NCBI RefSeq assembly: GCF_003258595.1
Contig: NZ_QHHQ01000005.1
Location: 372,001-436,000 of the forward strand
Origin: Acuticoccus sediminis
GTDB lineage: Bacteria > Pseudomonadota > Alphaproteobacteria > Rhizobiales > Amorphaceae
Direction of reading: 5' to 3'
Length of the DNA stretch: 64,000 nt
The position numbers and the translations under genes were made by a program. Of this stretch, positions 6,811 to 15,766 are shown in pieces. A model generated the notes under the pieces. It was not told where the DNA came from. It did not search any database and saw only the letters and a list, made by a program, of their open reading frames with translations. Numbering within the stretch: the first letter of the stretch is position 1; each line of letters opens with the position of its first letter.

Positions 6811-9759
6811 ATGGCTCGCCAAGACGCGAACGCCGCGTTTCTCAATTCCTCATTCCTATACGGCGGCAACGCCGAGTACCTTGAGCAGCTGTACGCTCGG
6901 TACCAGGTCGACCCGACCTCGGTCGATGCGGGCTGGCAGGCCTTCTTCGCCGAGATGCAGGACGACCGGCACGCCGTCGAAGTCCAGGCGAAGGGTCCGA
7001 AGTGGGCCCGCCAGGACTGGCCTGTGCCGATGAACGGCGAGCTGGTCTCCGCGCTCGACGGCAACTGGGGTGAGATCGAGACCCGCGTCACCGAGAAGGT
7101 GGCCCAGAAGGCGCAGCAGCAGGGCCAGGTCGTCGGCGAGTCGGACATCCGCCGCGCCGCCCGCGACTCGGTCCGCGCGATCATGATGATCCGCGCCTAC
7201 CGCATGCGCGGCCACTACCACGCCAACCTCGACCCGCTGGGCATCACCGGCATGCGCGACGAGGAGCTGCGCCCGCAGGCCTACGGCTTCACCGAGGCGG
7301 ACATGGACCGCCCGATCTTCCTCGACAACGTGCTCGGCCTCGAGTTCGCGACCGTGCGCCAGATGATCGACATCCTGGAGCGCACCTACTGTCAGACGAT
7401 GGGCGTGGAATTCATGCACATCTCCGACGGTTACGAGAAGGGCTGGCTCCAGGAGCGCATCGAGGGGCCGGACAAGGGCATCGCCTTCACGCTCGAGGGC
7501 CGCAAGGCGATCCTCAACAAGCTCGTCGAGGCGGAAGGCTTCGAGAAGTTCCTCGGCATCAAGTACACCGGCACCAAGCGCTTCGGTCTCGACGGCGGCG
7601 AAGCCGTCATCCCGGCGCTGGAGCAGATCATCAAGCGCGGCGGCAACCTCGGCGTCCGCGACATCGCCGTCGGCATGGCCCACCGCGGCCGCCTCAACGT
7701 GCTCGCCCAGGTCCTCGGCAAGCCGCTCCGCGCCATCTTCCACGAGTTCAAGGGCGGCTCGTTCAAGCCCGACGAGGTCGAGGGTTCGGGCGACGTGAAG
7801 TACCACCTCGGTGCCTCGTCCGACCGTGAGTTCGACGGCAACTCCGTCCACCTGTCGCTGACCGCCAACCCCTCCCACCTCGAGATCGTGGACCCCGTCG
7901 TGCTCGGCAAAGTGCGCGCCAAGCAGGACCAGCTCAACGACACCGAGCGCATGAAGGTCCTCGGCCTGCTGCTGCACGGCGACGCGGCCTTCGCCGGCCA
8001 GGGCGTCGTCGCGGAGTGCTTCGGCCTGTCGGGCCTGAAGGGCCACCGCACCGGCGGCTCGATCCACGTCATCATCAACAACCAGATCGGCTTCACGACG
8101 AACCCGCACTTCTCGCGCTCGTCGCCCTACCCGTCCGACGTCGCCAAGATGATCGAGGCGCCGATCTTCCACGTGAACGGCGACGACCCCGAGGCGGTGG
8201 TCTACGCGGCGAAGGTGGCGACCGAGTTCCGGCAGAAGTTCCACAAGCCGGTCGTCATCGACATGTTCTGCTACCGCCGGTTCGGCCACAACGAGAGCGA
8301 CGAGCCCTCGTTCACCCAGCCGGTCATGTACAAGAAGATCCGCCAGCACCCGTCCACGCTGGAGATCTACGGCAAGCGCCTGGTCGACGAGGGCGTCGTC
8401 TCGAACGACGAGGTCGAGCAGATGAAGGCCGACTGGCGCAAGCACCTCGACGAGGAGTTCGAGGCCGGCCAGTCGTTCCTGCCGAACAAGGCCGACTGGC
8501 TCGACGGCCGCTGGAAGGCCATCAAGCCGGGCGATGACGCGGACGACCCGCGCCGCGGCCACACCGGCGTCGACATGGACGAGCTGAAGTCCATCGGCGA
8601 GGCGCTCTCGACCGTACCGGAGGGCTTCCACATCCACCGCACCGTCGGCCGGTTCATGGAGAACCGCCGCAAGATGATCGAGACCGGCCAGGGCGTCGAC
8701 TGGGCGACCGCCGAGGCGCTCGCCTTCGGCACGCTGCTGAAGGACGGCTACCCGGTCCGCCTCTCCGGCCAGGACTGCGAGCGCGGCACGTTCTCGCAGC
8801 GCCACTCGGTGCTCTACGATCAGGAGAACGAGGAGCGCTACATCCCGCTCAACAACCTGGGCGGCGAGCAGAAGCGCTACGAGGTCATCAACTCGATGCT
8901 CTCCGAGGAGGCCGTCCTCGGCTTCGAGTACGGCTACTCCCTCGCCGAGCCGAACGCGCTGGTCGCCTGGGAAGCCCAGTTCGGCGACTTCGCCAACGGC
9001 GCGCAGGTGGTGTTCGACCAGTTCATCTCGTCGGGCGAGCGCAAGTGGCTGCGCATGACGGGCCTCGTCTGCCTGCTGCCGCATGGCTACGAGGGCCAGG
9101 GTCCGGAGCACTCCTCCGCCCGCCTGGAGCGCTTCCTCCAGCTCTGCGCGGAGGACAACATGCAGGTCGCCAACTGCTCGACGCCGGCGAACTACTTCCA
9201 CATCCTGCGCCGCCAGCTGAAGCGCGACCTGCGCAAGCCGCTGATCCTGATGACGCCGAAGTCGCTGCTGCGCCACAAGCGCTGCGTGTCGACGCTCGAC
9301 GAGCTGGGTCCGGATTCCACCTTCCACCGCGTCCTTCTGGACGATGCGCAGCTCGGCCGCACCGGCGACTTCAAGCTCGCCGCCGACGACAAGATCCGCC
9401 GCGTCGTGCTGTGCACCGGCAAGGTCTACTACGACCTTCTCGAGGCGCGCGAGGAGCGGGGCGTCGACGACGTCTACCTGCTGCGGGTGGAGCAGCTCTA
9501 TCCGTTCCCGGCCAAGTCGGTGATCAGCGAGCTGAAGCGCTTCCCGAACGCGGAGCTGGTGTGGTGCCAGGAGGAGCCGGCCAACATGGGCTCCTGGTCC
9601 TTCGTGCAGCCGTACCTCGACTGGTGCCTCGGCCAGACCAAGATGACCAACGATCGGCCGCGCTACGCCGGGCGTCCGGCGGCCGCGTCGCCGGCGACAG
9701 GTCTCGCCAAGCGTCACCAGCAGCAGCTCGAGGCCTTCCTCGAGCAGGTCTACGGGTAA
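6811..9759 (+). CDS. sucA: 2-oxoglutarate dehydrogenase E1 component
   Basis: A 982-residue thiamine-diphosphate enzyme that decarboxylates 2-oxoglutarate and passes the succinyl group to the lipoyl arm of SucB. The short N-terminal motif FLYGGNAEYLEQLYARYQ is the segment that anchors E1 to E2 in this family. The catalytic core shows GMAHRGRLNVLAQVLGKP near residue 290 and GDAAFAGQGVVAE near 390, the ThDP/Mg region. The transketolase-like C-terminal half includes PHGYEGQGPEHSSARLERFLQ. The ATG at 6811 gives the canonical start; an upstream in-frame start at 6760 would lie within the leader hairpin. It is followed at 150 bp by sucB. Confidence 0.97.
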   Translation: MARQDANAAFLNSSFLYGGNAEYLEQLYARYQVDPTSVDAGWQAFFAEMQDDRHAVEVQAKGPKWARQDWPVPMNGELVSALDGNWGEIETRVTEKVAQKAQQQGQVVGESDIRRAARDSVRAIMMIRAYRMRGHYHANLDPLGITGMRDEELRPQAYGFTEADMDRPIFLDNVLGLEFATVRQMIDILERTYCQTMGVEFMHISDGYEKGWLQERIEGPDKGIAFTLEGRKAILNKLVEAEGFEKFLGIKYTGTKRFGLDGGEAVIPALEQIIKRGGNLGVRDIAVGMAHRGRLNVLAQVLGKPLRAIFHEFKGGSFKPDEVEGSGDVKYHLGASSDREFDGNSVHLSLTANPSHLEIVDPVVLGKVRAKQDQLNDTERMKVLGLLLHGDAAFAGQGVVAECFGLSGLKGHRTGGSIHVIINNQIGFTTNPHFSRSSPYPSDVAKMIEAPIFHVNGDDPEAVVYAAKVATEFRQKFHKPVVIDMFCYRRFGHNESDEPSFTQPVMYKKIRQHPSTLEIYGKRLVDEGVVSNDEVEQMKADWRKHLDEEFEAGQSFLPNKADWLDGRWKAIKPGDDADDPRRGHTGVDMDELKSIGEALSTVPEGFHIHRTVGRFMENRRKMIETGQGVDWATAEALAFGTLLKDGYPVRLSGQDCERGTFSQRHSVLYDQENEERYIPLNNLGGEQKRYEVINSMLSEEAVLGFEYGYSLAEPNALVAWEAQFGDFANGAQVVFDQFISSGERKWLRMTGLVCLLPHGYEGQGPEHSSARLERFLQLCAEDNMQVANCSTPANYFHILRRQLKRDLRKPLILMTPKSLLRHKRCVSTLDELGPDSTFHRVLLDDAQLGRTGDFKLAADDKIRRVVLCTGKVYYDLLEAREERGVDDVYLLRVEQLYPFPAKSVISELKRFPNAELVWCQEEPANMGSWSFVQPYLDWCLGQTKMTNDRPRYAGRPAAASPATGLAKRHQQQLEAFLEQVYG

Positions 9760-9909
9760 CCACCGGGTATTCCAGCCCGGGACCGATCACTTGGCGTTGC
9801 GCTTGCTTCGCGATCCCGATCGGTCCACATAGCCACGGGCTCGGTGCGGATTTTGCGGCCCCGCACCGGCCTCACGAACCGCCGCCGCGACAATTGCGAC
9901 AAGAGCGCC

Positions 9910-11442
9910 ATGACCGATATTCGCGTCCCGACCCTGGGTGAATCCGTCACCGAAGCCACGATAGCCAAGTGGTTCAAGGCGGAGGGCGACACTGTCGCTG
10001 CGGACGAGCCGCTGCTGGAACTGGAAACCGACAAGGTGTCGGTCGAGGTTCCCGCCCCGGCCGCCGGTACCCTGTCCGAAATCACCGCCAAGGACGGCGA
10101 GACGGTCGAGGTCGGCGCCCTCCTCGGTCAGATCAGCGAGTCCGGTGCCGCGGCGAAGCCGAAGGCCGAAGCCGCCCCGGCCGAGAAGCCGGCCCCGTCC
10201 GGCAACGGTGCCGCCCCCTCCGCCGCGACGACCGAAGTCCGCGTCCCCACCCTCGGTGAGAGCGTCACCGAGGCGACGGTCGCCCGCATCATCAAGAACG
10301 CCGGCGAAAGCATCGGCGCCGACGAGCCGATCGTCGAGCTCGAGACCGACAAGGTCAGCGTCGAGGTCCCGGCCCCGGTCGGCGGCACGATCGCGAGCCT
10401 CGCCGTCAAGGAAGGCGACACCGTCGAGGTCGGCGGCCTGATCGCCACGATCGGCGGCTCCGGCGCTGCGGCCGCGCCCGCCGCCGCTCCCGCCCCGGCC
10501 AAGGCCGCCGAGGCCCCGAAAGCGAGCGCGCCCGCCGCCTCCGGCGACATGCCGCCCGCCCCGTCCGCCAAGAAGGCGATGGCCGAATCCGGCCTCTCCG
10601 CCGACCAGGTCGAGGGCACCGGCAAGCGCGGCCAGATCCTGAAGGGCGACGTCCTGAAGGCGCTCGAGAGCGGCGTGACCGCCCCGTCCGCGTCCGCCGC
10701 CCCGGCGCAGCAGAGCCGCGCGCCCAGCACCGGCGACGACGCCGAGCGCGAGGAACGCGTCCCCATGACGCGCCTGCGCCGCACCATCGCCAAGCGCCTC
10801 AAGGACGCCCAGAACACCGCCGCGATGCTGACGACGTTCAACGACGTCGACATGTCCGCCGTGATGGAGCTGCGCAAGCAGTACAAGGATGTCTTCGAGA
10901 AGAAGCACAAGGTGAAGCTCGGCTTCATGGCGTTCTTCGCGAAGGCCTGCGTCCACGCACTGAAGGAAGTTCCCGCGGTCAACGCCGAGATCGACGGCAA
11001 CGACCTCGTCTACAAGAACTACTACCACATGGGCGTCGCCGTTGGCACCGATAAGGGCCTCGTCGTCCCGGTGGTGAAGAACTGCGACCAGCTCGGCTTC
11101 GCCGACATCGAGAAGACCATCGCCGACTTCGGCAAGCGCGCCCGCGACGGCCAGCTCAAGCTGGACGAGATGCAGGGCGGCACCTTCACGATCACCAACG
11201 GCGGCATCTACGGCTCGCTGATGTCGACTCCGATCCTCAACGCGCCGCAGTCCGGCATCCTCGGCATGCACCGCATCGAGCAGCGTCCCGTCGCCGTCGG
11301 CAACGAGATCAAGCTGCGGCCGATGATGTACCTCGCCCTCTCCTACGACCACCGCATCGTCGACGGCAAAGAGGCCGTCACCTTCCTGGTGCGCGTCAAG
11401 GAGGCCATCGAGGACCCGCAGCGCCTGCTGCTCGACCTCTAG
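9910..11442 (+). CDS. sucB: Dihydrolipoamide succinyltransferase (E2o) with two lipoyl domains
   Basis: A 510-residue E2 of the 2-oxoglutarate dehydrogenase complex. It has two lipoyl domains rather than the usual single one: residues about 3-77 with lipoyl-lysine K42 in [12 protein letters not shown], and residues about 109-183 with K148 in the identical [12 protein letters not shown]. The two lysines are 106 residues apart, and the DNA of the two copies is also close, so this is an internal duplication. Each is followed by an Ala/Pro linker. Next come a peripheral-subunit-binding domain (about 218-255) and the catalytic domain ending in [15 protein letters not shown] with the active His and Asp. 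The duplication accounts for the extra length over the roughly 400-residue single-domain form. Confidence 0.96.
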   Translation: MTDIRVPTLGESVTEATIAKWFKAEGDTVAADEPLLELETDKVSVEVPAPAAGTLSEITAKDGETVEVGALLGQISESGAAAKPKAEAAPAEKPAPSGNGAAPSAATTEVRVPTLGESVTEATVARIIKNAGESIGADEPIVELETDKVSVEVPAPVGGTIASLAVKEGDTVEVGGLIATIGGSGAAAAPAAAPAPAKAAEAPKASAPAASGDMPPAPSAKKAMAESGLSADQVEGTGKRGQILKGDVLKALESGVTAPSASAAPAQQSRAPSTGDDAEREERVPMTRLRRTIAKRLKDAQNTAAMLTTFNDVDMSAVMELRKQYKDVFEKKHKVKLGFMAFFAKACVHALKEVPAVNAEIDGNDLVYKNYYHMGVAVGTDKGLVVPVVKNCDQLGFADIEKTIADFGKRARDGQLKLDEMQGGTFTITNGGIYGSLMSTPILNAPQSGILGMHRIEQRPVAVGNEIKLRPMMYLALSYDHRIVDGKEAVTFLVRVKEAIEDPQRLLLDL

Positions 11443-11472
11443 GGGTCGCCGCGGCGCAGCAAGCGCCCATCA

Positions 11473-11510
11473 TGCCGGCTGCCGTCCCGTCCGGGTTTCG
11501 GCAGCCGGCA
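11473..11510 (+). terminator. Strong hairpin after sucB
   Basis: TGCCGGCTGCCG (11473-11484) pairs perfectly with CGGCAGCCGGCA (11499-11510), a 12-bp stem with a 14-base loop, 30 bases after the sucB stop. No T-run follows. It probably stabilises the sucAB message or partly stops transcription before the MAPEG gene and lpdA. Confidence 0.5.
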
Positions 11511-11695
11511 GCCTGTGCCAGGATCCGGCCGGCCATCCGCAACGAATGGGCGCCTATCCCGATGACTGCCACCGACACGGCGCTCGCCGACACGGCTTCT
11601 GGCGTGGGGAGCCGGTACGCCGGGGAAACCCTCACTGACTTCGCGCACGTCCCGCCCCTGTCGGCGCGCGTGAGACGGGCGAAGGCCGCGTAGCG

Positions 11696-12094
11696 ATGGC
11701 CACCGAACTCGTCTGCGTCGGGCTGGCCGGCATTCTCGTCGTCTTCTACATCCTGGCGCCGGCCGTCGCCCGCGCCCTCTCCTCGCCCGCGTGGGCCGCC
11801 GGCAACCGCGACGGGACCGCGCCGCAGACCGGGCTGCGCAGCCAACGCGCCGAGCGCGCCGCGCGGAACATCCTGGAGACCTTCCCGGTGTTCGCCGCCG
11901 TCACCCTGGCCGTCGTCCTCGGCGGCGCGACGTCGACGCTGTCGGCCATCGGCGCCGTCCTCTACGTGGTCGCGCGGGTCGCCTACTGGCCCGCCTATGT
12001 CTACGGCCTCGGCCCGCTGCGCTCGATGATCTACGGCCTGTCGATGCTCGGGATCGTGCTGGAGCTCATAGCCCTGCTCCTCGGGGCGCTCTGA
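11696..12094 (+). CDS. MAPEG family membrane protein
   Basis: A 132-residue protein with four hydrophobic segments (about 5-25, 62-78, 80-100, 108-130). The conserved MAPEG feature is present between segments one and two: the Arg/Glu-rich RAERAARNILETFPVFAAV, in which R, N and E line the glutathione site in characterised members. MAPEG proteins are trimeric inner-membrane proteins related to glutathione transferases and eicosanoid enzymes; the bacterial substrate is unknown. It sits between sucB and lpdA with an 80-bp gap to lpdA, so it may be cotranscribed with lpdA. A direct link to the dehydrogenase complex is not shown by the sequence. Confidence 0.88.
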   Translation: MATELVCVGLAGILVVFYILAPAVARALSSPAWAAGNRDGTAPQTGLRSQRAERAARNILETFPVFAAVTLAVVLGGATSTLSAIGAVLYVVARVAYWPAYVYGLGPLRSMIYGLSMLGIVLELIALLLGAL

Positions 12095-12174
12095 CCTGCA
12101 ATTACAGTCGAGAGACTTGACCCGCCGCCCGGAAGCGCACAGGTGGAGCGCGGCAATTTTCGAAGGAGCGGACG

Positions 12175-13575
12175 ATGGCAGCCTATGACGTAACGGTGAT
12201 CGGCTCGGGTCCGGGCGGATACGTGGCAGCCATTCGCTGCGCCCAGCTCGGGCTGAAGACGGCAGTGGTCGAGAAGTGGCCGACCTTCGGCGGGACCTGC
12301 CTCAACGTGGGCTGCATCCCCTCCAAGGCCCTGCTTCACGCCTCCGAGCTCTACGAGGAAGCCGGCCACGGCTTCGCCGACATGGGCATCGCCGTGGAGC
12401 CCAAGCTCGACGTCGCCAAGATGCTGGCCTTCAAGGACGAGGGCGTCGCCGGCAACGTCAAGGGCGTCGACTTCCTGTTCAAGAAGAACAAGATCGACAC
12501 CTTCCGTGGCACCGGCTCGATCGCCGGTCAGGGCAAGGTGAAGGTCACCGCCGAGGACGGCTCGGTCCAGGAGATCGAGACCCGGAACACCATCATCGCG
12601 TCCGGCTCGGACGTCGCCCGCCTCCCGGGCGTCGAGATCGACGAGAAGCGCGTCGTCTCCTCCACCGGCGCGCTGACGCTCGACCAGGTGCCGGGCAAGA
12701 TGGTCGTCATCGGCGGCGGCGTGATCGGGCTGGAGCTCGGCTCGGTGTGGCGCCGCCTCGGCGCAGAGGTCACCGTGGTGGAGTTCCTCGACAAGATCCT
12801 CCCGCCGGAGGACAACGAGGTCTCCAAGCAGTTCCAGCGGATCCTCGGCAAGCAGGGCTTCAAGTTCAAGCTGTCCAGCAAGGTGACCGGCGTCGACACC
12901 TCCGGCAAGACGCTGAAGGTCTCGGTCGAGCCGGCCAAGGGCGGCGACACGGAGACGATCGAGGCGGACGTCGTCCTCGTCGCCATCGGCCGCGTGCCGT
13001 ACACCAAGGGCCTCGGCCTCGAGGAGGCCGGCATCGCGATGGACGAGCGCGGCCGCATCAAGACCGACGACCACTACCGCACCAACGTGCCGGGCGTGTG
13101 GGCGATCGGCGACGTGATCACCGGTCCGATGCTGGCCCACAAGGCCGAGGACGAGGGCGTCGCCTGCGCCGAGCTGATCGCCGGCCAGAAGCCGCACGTG
13201 AACTACGAGGCGATCCCCTCCGTCGTCTACACCTACCCCGAGGTTGCCTCCGTCGGCCGCACCGAGGAGCAGCTGAAGAAGGACGGCGTCGCCTACAACG
13301 TCGGCAAGTTCCCCTTCACCGCCAACGGGCGCGCCAAGGTGAACCGCACGACGGACGGCTTCGTGAAGATCCTCGCCGACAAGACGACGGACCGGGTGCT
13401 CGGCGTCCACATCGTCGGCCCGGATGCCGGCACGATGATCGGCGAAGTCACGCTCGGCATGGAGTTCGGCGCCGCGGCCGAGGACATCGCGCGCACCTGC
13501 CACGCGCACCCGACGCTTTCCGAGGCGATCAAGGAAGCCGCCCTCGCCGTCGCCAACCGCGCGATCCACATGTGA
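12175..13575 (+). CDS. lpdA: Dihydrolipoamide dehydrogenase (E3)
   Basis: A 466-residue FAD enzyme that reoxidises the lipoyl arms of SucB and passes electrons to NAD. The N-terminal [21 protein letters not shown] binds FAD, the redox disulphide is [13 protein letters not shown] with C42 and C47, the NAD-binding [15 protein letters not shown] is near residue 180, and the C-terminal HAHPTLSEA carries the active His. The start has a good ribosome site (GAAGGAGCGG before the ATG). It closes the sucA-sucB-MAPEG-lpdA block and is followed by a strong intrinsic terminator. The same E3 may also serve pyruvate dehydrogenase if no second copy exists elsewhere. Confidence 0.97.
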   Translation: MAAYDVTVIGSGPGGYVAAIRCAQLGLKTAVVEKWPTFGGTCLNVGCIPSKALLHASELYEEAGHGFADMGIAVEPKLDVAKMLAFKDEGVAGNVKGVDFLFKKNKIDTFRGTGSIAGQGKVKVTAEDGSVQEIETRNTIIASGSDVARLPGVEIDEKRVVSSTGALTLDQVPGKMVVIGGGVIGLELGSVWRRLGAEVTVVEFLDKILPPEDNEVSKQFQRILGKQGFKFKLSSKVTGVDTSGKTLKVSVEPAKGGDTETIEADVVLVAIGRVPYTKGLGLEEAGIAMDERGRIKTDDHYRTNVPGVWAIGDVITGPMLAHKAEDEGVACAELIAGQKPHVNYEAIPSVVYTYPEVASVGRTEEQLKKDGVAYNVGKFPFTANGRAKVNRTTDGFVKILADKTTDRVLGVHIVGPDAGTMIGEVTLGMEFGAAAEDIARTCHAHPTLSEAIKEAALAVANRAIHM

Positions 13576-13643
13576 TCGCCCGGGGCCCCGCCGCTCGCGG
13601 CCGGGGCCGACGAGGGCCTCCACGGAGGCGCCGCACGCAATGC

Positions 13644-13678
13644 ACGGCCCGGCGGTCCCGCGACCCCGGGCCGTTTTC
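13644..13678 (+). terminator. Intrinsic terminator of the suc/lpdA block
   Basis: ACGGCCCGG (13644-13652) pairs with CCGGGCCGT (13666-13674); inside, GGTC (13654-13657) pairs with GACC (13662-13665) around a 4-base loop, with one bulged C. The stem runs straight into TTTTCT. It is about 70 bases after the lpdA stop. Confidence 0.85.
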
Positions 13679-13698
13679 TGTCGAGCCGTTTTCTGTCG
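13671..13698 (+). repeat. Tandem 13-base repeat containing the terminator tail
   Basis: CCGTTTTCTGTCG occurs at 13671-13683 and again at 13686-13698, separated by AG. The first copy contains the end of the terminator stem and its U-tract; the second copies the tail without its own stem. It looks like a small slippage duplication. Confidence 0.7.
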
Positions 13699-14088
13699 GG
13701 TCAGTTCCGCAGGCCGCGCCCACGGTCGGGCGGGAGAGCAGTCGGACAGGCCGTGAAGCTCCTCCGGCAGCCGCCGGGGGCCGCGCGGCGCGGGTCTCTG
13801 CCCATGCCTGCATCACGCTCGATTGCGCCCCGCCTTGATGGCGAGGCGTGTCTGGGCGGCCAGAAGCCGCGTCAGGCCCCTTCGACGGGTGGTGCGCCAG
13901 TGGCCAGTACACCATGCGCGAAGAGCCCTCACGCCTCTCCGAGGCCTCCACAGGGTCGTCCCGAGCCGTCAGGACCGGCTGAACTCAACTCCCCCGGTGG
14001 CCCGGAGGATTGCCTCTCACGCTTGCCATGTCGCCCTGCCGGGCGGATCGCCCGGGCCGGGTGCGATGTGCGGAGCGTCATGAGGGGG

Positions 14089-14403
14089 TCAGGTCAGCAG
14101 TCGGTCCGACTTGCGATGGGTGAGAAGCGGGCGTTCCGGCAGCGGGGACGCGGACGGCGCCCCCCGTGCCGGACCAGTCCGGGACAACACACGACGTCTC
14201 CCCGAGAGGCGTGTCGCCACGCCGCCCAGCAAAACACCAAGCGCGAGTGCGGCGAGGAGCGCGGCATAGACCGGCACCTCGACCGAACGTCCCGGGTCCC
14301 GCAGCGGATCGAGATACAGCACCACCGTGTGCCGGTTCGCCACCGCCACCCCCACCAGCACGGCGGAGATGATCAGCGTGGCGACGCCCGCCGCACGGCG
14401 CAC
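14089..14403 (-). CDS. lapA: LapA-type (DUF1049) inner-membrane protein
   Basis: A 104-residue protein with two transmembrane segments (about 5-22 and 43-66) and, between them, the family pattern VANRHTVVLYLDP. It follows ihfB at a 6-bp distance and starts at GTG. In many alphaproteobacteria a DUF1049/LapA gene stands directly after ihfB, so synteny agrees. In enterobacteria LapA (YciS) works with LapB in controlling LpxC and lipopolysaccharide assembly; no LapB-like TPR protein is adjacent here, so that role is only inferred. The C-terminal 30 residues are basic and Ser/Pro-rich and probably cytosolic. Confidence 0.8.
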   Translation of the reverse strand: MRRAAGVATLIISAVLVGVAVANRHTVVLYLDPLRDPGRSVEVPVYAALLAALALGVLLGGVATRLSGRRRVLSRTGPARGAPSASPLPERPLLTHRKSDRLLT

Positions 14404-14409
14404 CGATCG

Positions 14410-14763
14410 CTATTCCGCCGCGCGGCTGTATCGACCGTCGGGGTCCTCACCCAAACTAGGGCGACTCCCGGATCGGACCTGCGCCGCCGCGTTGATGCGG
14501 TCGCGCATTTCCTTTCCTGTCCGGAAGAATGGTGCAGCCTTCTGCTCCACCTTCACCGGTTCGCCCGTACGCGGATTGCGCCCCGTACGTGCCTCTCTGA
14601 TCCGAACGGAGAAGGCTCCAAAGCCCCTCAGCTCGACGCGGTTTCCGTCCCTCATAGCATTCGCGATCTCATCGACGAACGCATTCATCACGCCCTCCAC
14701 GTCCCGCTGGAGCAAATGCGGGTTCTGGAGCTGGAGACGCGTGACTAGCTCGGACTTAATCAT
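14410..14763 (-). CDS. ihfB: Integration host factor beta subunit
   Basis: A 117-residue member of the HU/IHF family. The first 90 residues are canonical: [17 protein letters not shown], then the helix [14 protein letters not shown], then the beta arms with [13 protein letters not shown] and [10 protein letters not shown], whose Pro intercalates and bends [22 protein letters not shown] is the usual signature. The tail beyond residue 95 is an extra polar extension of about 20 residues. The start overlaps the end of sppA by 8 bp, so translation is coupled. IHF is a heterodimer with IhfA, which must be encoded elsewhere. Confidence 0.93.
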   Translation of the reverse strand: MIKSELVTRLQLQNPHLLQRDVEGVMNAFVDEIANAMRDGNRVELRGFGAFSVRIREARTGRNPRTGEPVKVEQKAAPFFRTGKEMRDRINAAAQVRSGSRPSLGEDPDGRYSRAAE

Positions 14764-15724
14764 TGTTTTTCACCTTAGTGTCCGAAGAAATTGAAGCGTG
14801 CCAAAGGGACATAAGACCGTCAACCGAGCTTGTTGGTGTAATTGCCGGTAAACTCACTCCAATCGCGGCAAAAATTCGATCAATCATCGCGTTCGCCATG
14901 CGGGCGGTCAAAGAAAGGTCGCTTTCGCGTTTCGCCTTATAGGTCTGGACCGGGATGTTGGGTGAAAGGCCGTGCTCGCGCGCCAGCCAGGCGACCGCCT
15001 GCTCCTCTCCCCCGATCTCGTCGATGAGCTTGGCCTCGAGGGCCTGGTTGCCGGTGTAGATCCGGCCGTCCGCCAGACGGCGAGCCTCTGGCTCCGGCAG
15101 GCCGCGCCGTTCGACCACCAGCGAGACGAACCAGTTATAGCTGTCGTCCACCACGCTCTGCAGAACGGCGACGGCCTCCGGGCTCGCCGCGTCGAACGGG
15201 CTCGGCTCCGCCTTCAGCGGGCCGGAGGCGACCTTGTCGACCTCGATCCCCAGGGTGTCGAGGAGCTTCTCCACCTGCCCGTACTGGATCAGGACGCCGA
15301 TCGAGCCGGTCAGGCTGGTGCGGTGGGCGACGATGTGGTCGGCCGCCATCGCCGTCATGTACGCGGCGGAGGCGCCCAGCGTGTTGATATGCGCGACGAC
15401 CGGTTTATCCACAGCCGCCTTGCGCAGCGCATCGTACAGGCGCTCGCCGCCGACGGACGTTCCGCCCGGCGAATCGATCGACAGCAGGATCGCCGCGACG
15501 CTCTTGTCCTTGCGCACCTTCTCGATGAGCTGCATCAGCGGCCGGTCGGAGACGATGGCGCCGTTGATCGTGATGCGGGCGACGTGCTGGCCCTGCGGCT
15601 TCACGACCATCGCCACTGCGACGGCGATCGCGCCCGCGACCAGGACGAACGCCAGTCCCCGCCAGAATGCGATCCGCCTCGCCTGCCGGCGACGATCGAG
15701 GAGGGCGTCCACTTCCAGGGTCAT
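14756..15724 (-). CDS. sppA: Signal peptide peptidase SppA (short form, S49 family)
   Basis: A 322-residue membrane-anchored serine protease that digests cleaved signal peptides. One N-terminal membrane anchor spans about residues 22-42. The catalytic Ser is S119 in GASAAYMTA and the general-base Lys is K171 in [22 protein letters not shown] near residue 82 is the oxyanion-loop motif. The length fits the short SppA type that forms octamers. It overlaps ihfB at its 3' end and follows folC with a 42-bp gap, a link usually not seen since sppA-ihfB and folC normally stand apart. Confidence 0.93.
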   Translation of the reverse strand: MTLEVDALLDRRRQARRIAFWRGLAFVLVAGAIAVAVAMVVKPQGQHVARITINGAIVSDRPLMQLIEKVRKDKSVAAILLSIDSPGGTSVGGERLYDALRKAAVDKPVVAHINTLGASAAYMTAMAADHIVAHRTSLTGSIGVLIQYGQVEKLLDTLGIEVDKVASGPLKAEPSPFDAASPEAVAVLQSVVDDSYNWFVSLVVERRGLPEPEARRLADGRIYTGNQALEAKLIDEIGGEEQAVAWLAREHGLSPNIPVQTYKAKRESDLSLTARMANAMIDRIFAAIGVSLPAITPTSSVDGLMSLWHASISSDTKVKNND

Positions 15725-15766
15725 GGCGTCTACTCGCTTTATCCGACTGGCGTTTTAGCACGCGCT

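Larger units (their letters stand above)
13576..14088. other. Intergenic stretch between convergent lpdA and lapA
   Basis: Besides the terminator and the 13-base repeat, I find no credible gene in these 513 bp. Open frames here are Arg/Pro/Ala-rich and overlap real genes. At 14039-14055, CCGGGCG-GAT-CGCCCGG forms a perfect 7-bp hairpin about 35 bases downstream of the lapA stop (minus strand). It may mark the 3' end of the long fab-trp-ihfB transcript, although it lacks a U-tract. Confidence 0.5.

Noticed and set aside
6856-9717. Very long antisense open frame (about 950 codons) opposite sucA
   Set aside because: It mirrors the codon pattern of sucA, is almost entirely Val/Leu/Arg/Asp/Ala and has no domain; a shadow of a real gene.
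13753-14748. Long plus-strand open frame (about 330 codons) across lapA and ihfB
   Set aside because: It runs antisense through the well-supported lapA and ihfB genes, is Arg/Pro/Ser-rich and has no recognisable domain; GC-rich DNA makes such frames by chance.
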